The position numbers and the translations under genes are program-made. Shown piece after piece: positions 4,778-5,617 of a DNA stretch of 5,617 nucleotides. The DNA comes from Candidatus Moraniibacteriota bacterium (lineage in GTDB: Bacteria; Patescibacteriota; Minisyncoccia; Moranbacterales; UBA9337). Position 1 is the first letter of the stretch; each line of letters begins with the position of its first letter. The notes below the pieces were generated by a model. The model ran no database searches. It was not told the origin of the DNA and saw nothing but the letters and a program-made list of their open reading frames with translations. The stretch is taken from the NCBI GenBank assembly GCA_003510795.1, contig DOKP01000006.1, positions 1-5,617 on the forward strand, read 5' to 3'.

Positions 4778-5479
4778 CTACATGATGACGCTTCCTTCAA
4801 AGTCTTTCCCTTCAATGTAATTTTTCATATTTTCCAAATTTTCTCCGCCAATAATGGCTACTTCCAAATTATTTTCTTGAGCCAGTTTTGAAGCAATTGG
4901 ATCAAAAGGTGCGCTCATCCCTGGATCCCATTTATCCCCCACTATCTTTCTGAATTCTCCCCAAGAAATTTTTTCTATTTTTTTAGCGTCTGCAAATTTA
5001 TTAGGATCCTTATCACAAAGATATTTGATATTAGAAAGATTAATTAATTTTTTGGCCTTAAATCTCTCGGCTAAAATTGTAGCCACATAATCAGTCGACC
5101 AGCCAGGTCGCCAACCAGCGGCCACCATTATTTTTTCCCCGTTGGCAAAATGCGCATTTAGATCCTCTTTGGTGCGAGGGTTTTTGTTTATGCGCGGATG
5201 AGCATGCTCTTTGAAAACTGTTTTGATAAAATGAGCATTCATTCGAGTAGCATGCAAGCCTAGCCAATCTTTTTCTTCATCATCGACACAACCCATCTCT
5301 TCAGCTGCTTGGATGTAAGTTCTAGCAATTTTTCCTCCTCCAGTAATAATTACAAAACGATAGCCTAGGGCAATTTCTTCTTCGATGACTTTTTTAAATT
5401 TAGTAATAAAATCGGTATTTATTTCTTCTGGAAATATTAACGACCCGCCCAAGGAAACTATTACAATTTCTTCGTTCAT
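4778..5479 (-). CDS. pyrH: UMP kinase, archaeal-type
   Basis: A cytosolic amino-acid-kinase-fold enzyme that phosphorylates UMP to UDP with ATP in pyrimidine nucleotide synthesis. The 233 residues carry the expected sites: SLGGSLI (9-15), TGGGKIAR (46-53) for phosphate binding, GLHATRMNAHF (74-84), and AGWRPGWSTDYVA (121-133) with the P-G-x-STD signature for UMP. LINLSNIKYLCDKDP (145-159) contributes to nucleotide binding, and WDPGMSAPFDPIAS (184-197) lies near the end. The short N-terminus with GGS instead of the longer bacterial lysine-containing loop, and the HATRMNA segment, resemble the archaeal-type UMP kinase subfamily, which also occurs in candidate-phyla bacteria. The ATG at 5479 has no Shine-Dalgarno. 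A -10-like TATAAC ends seven bases upstream, so the transcript may be leaderless. It converges with the nuclease gene. Length and motifs are complete. Confidence 0.93.
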   Translation of the reverse strand: MNEEIVIVSLGGSLIFPEEINTDFITKFKKVIEEEIALGYRFVIITGGGKIARTYIQAAEEMGCVDDEEKDWLGLHATRMNAHFIKTVFKEHAHPRINKNPRTKEDLNAHFANGEKIMVAAGWRPGWSTDYVATILAERFKAKKLINLSNIKYLCDKDPNKFADAKKIEKISWGEFRKIVGDKWDPGMSAPFDPIASKLAQENNLEVAIIGGENLENMKNYIEGKDFEGSVIM

Positions 5480-5486
5480 AATATGT

Positions 5487-5492
5487 GTTATA
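5487..5492 (-). promoter_or_regulatory. -10 box of pyrH, leaderless transcript likely
   Basis: On the minus strand TATAAC is followed by seven bases and then the ATG at 5479, so the usual initiation distance places the first base of the mRNA at or next to the A of the start codon. The -35 region is poor: TAGAAT at 17 bases matches only three of six positions. Confidence 0.4.
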
Positions 5493-5522
5493 CCGAATCA
5501 AATAAATCTATTCTACAGCATT

Positions 5523-5617
5523 TGTCATCTTGAGCGGAGTTGAGCTCAGCAGAGCGAAATGAAGTCGAAAGATCTGGGTTCAGATTCCTCGATTTCGTTC
5601 ATCCTCCTTGGGGTCGG
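5523..5617. repeat. dispersed intergenic palindromic repeat, cut by window end
   Basis: The segment opens with TGTCATCTTGAGCGGAGT and continues through GAAGTCGAAAGATCT, GGGTTC and AGATTCCTCGATTTCG. This belongs to the widespread type of intergenic palindromic repeat that begins TGTCAT-C-x-TGAGCG and ends with the reverse complement. Bases around 5555-5574 and 5582-5602 pair imperfectly, forming the arms around a GGGTTC turn. It is distinctly richer in G and C than the surrounding DNA. The right boundary lies outside the window. No coding frame is evident. Confidence 0.6.

Overview
The window is AT-rich DNA. Its three recognisable genes are an archaeal-type UMP kinase, a compact RlmN and a stand-alone RecB-like nuclease with an iron-sulfur cysteine set. 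Together with several orphan small proteins and a dispersed palindromic repeat at the right edge, they suggest a Candidate Phyla Radiation (Patescibacteria, Parcubacteria-like) genome. That placement is inference from gene content. TGA and TAA both read as ordinary stops, so there is no sign of the TGA recoding known from Gracilibacteria or SR1.

Left part (1-2230), accessory. Positions 33-250 form a small non-coding element with matching terminal inverted repeats, flanked by an 8-10 bp direct repeat. This is the signature of a MITE-like insertion. Two minus-strand paralogous genes follow (399-839 and 992-1516). They are small basic proteins with a predicted winged-helix region. Each has its own strong Shine-Dalgarno, its own terminator and an almost identical promoter (39 of 46 bases), although their proteins have diverged strongly. 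A divergent orphan gene (1713-2162, +) with a very strong Shine-Dalgarno ends at a clear terminator shared with rlmN.

Right part (2229-5479), core genes. rlmN (minus) is preceded by an unusually long leader of about 180 nt. Its predicted start coincides with the first base of a nested hairpin (3328-3451). The non-Watson-Crick pairs of that hairpin become G-U wobbles only in the rlmN-sense RNA. A second hairpin (3278-3314) covers the presumed rlmN ribosome site. This arrangement looks like an undescribed cis-regulatory RNA and is the most interesting object here. A 56-codon reading frame runs through the same leader and overlaps the rlmN start, which is a competing explanation. A palindromic pair lies between the divergent rlmN and nuclease promoters. 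The PD-(D/E)XK nuclease gene (3636-4748, +) converges on pyrH (4778-5479, minus), which is probably transcribed as a leaderless mRNA. The last 95 bases are the start of a dispersed intergenic palindromic repeat cut by the window end.

The genes do not form one operon: nearly every gene has its own promoter or terminator. rlmN (rRNA/tRNA methylation), pyrH (pyrimidine nucleotides) and the nuclease (DNA processing) are independent housekeeping functions. The left block looks like acquired or fast-evolving material.
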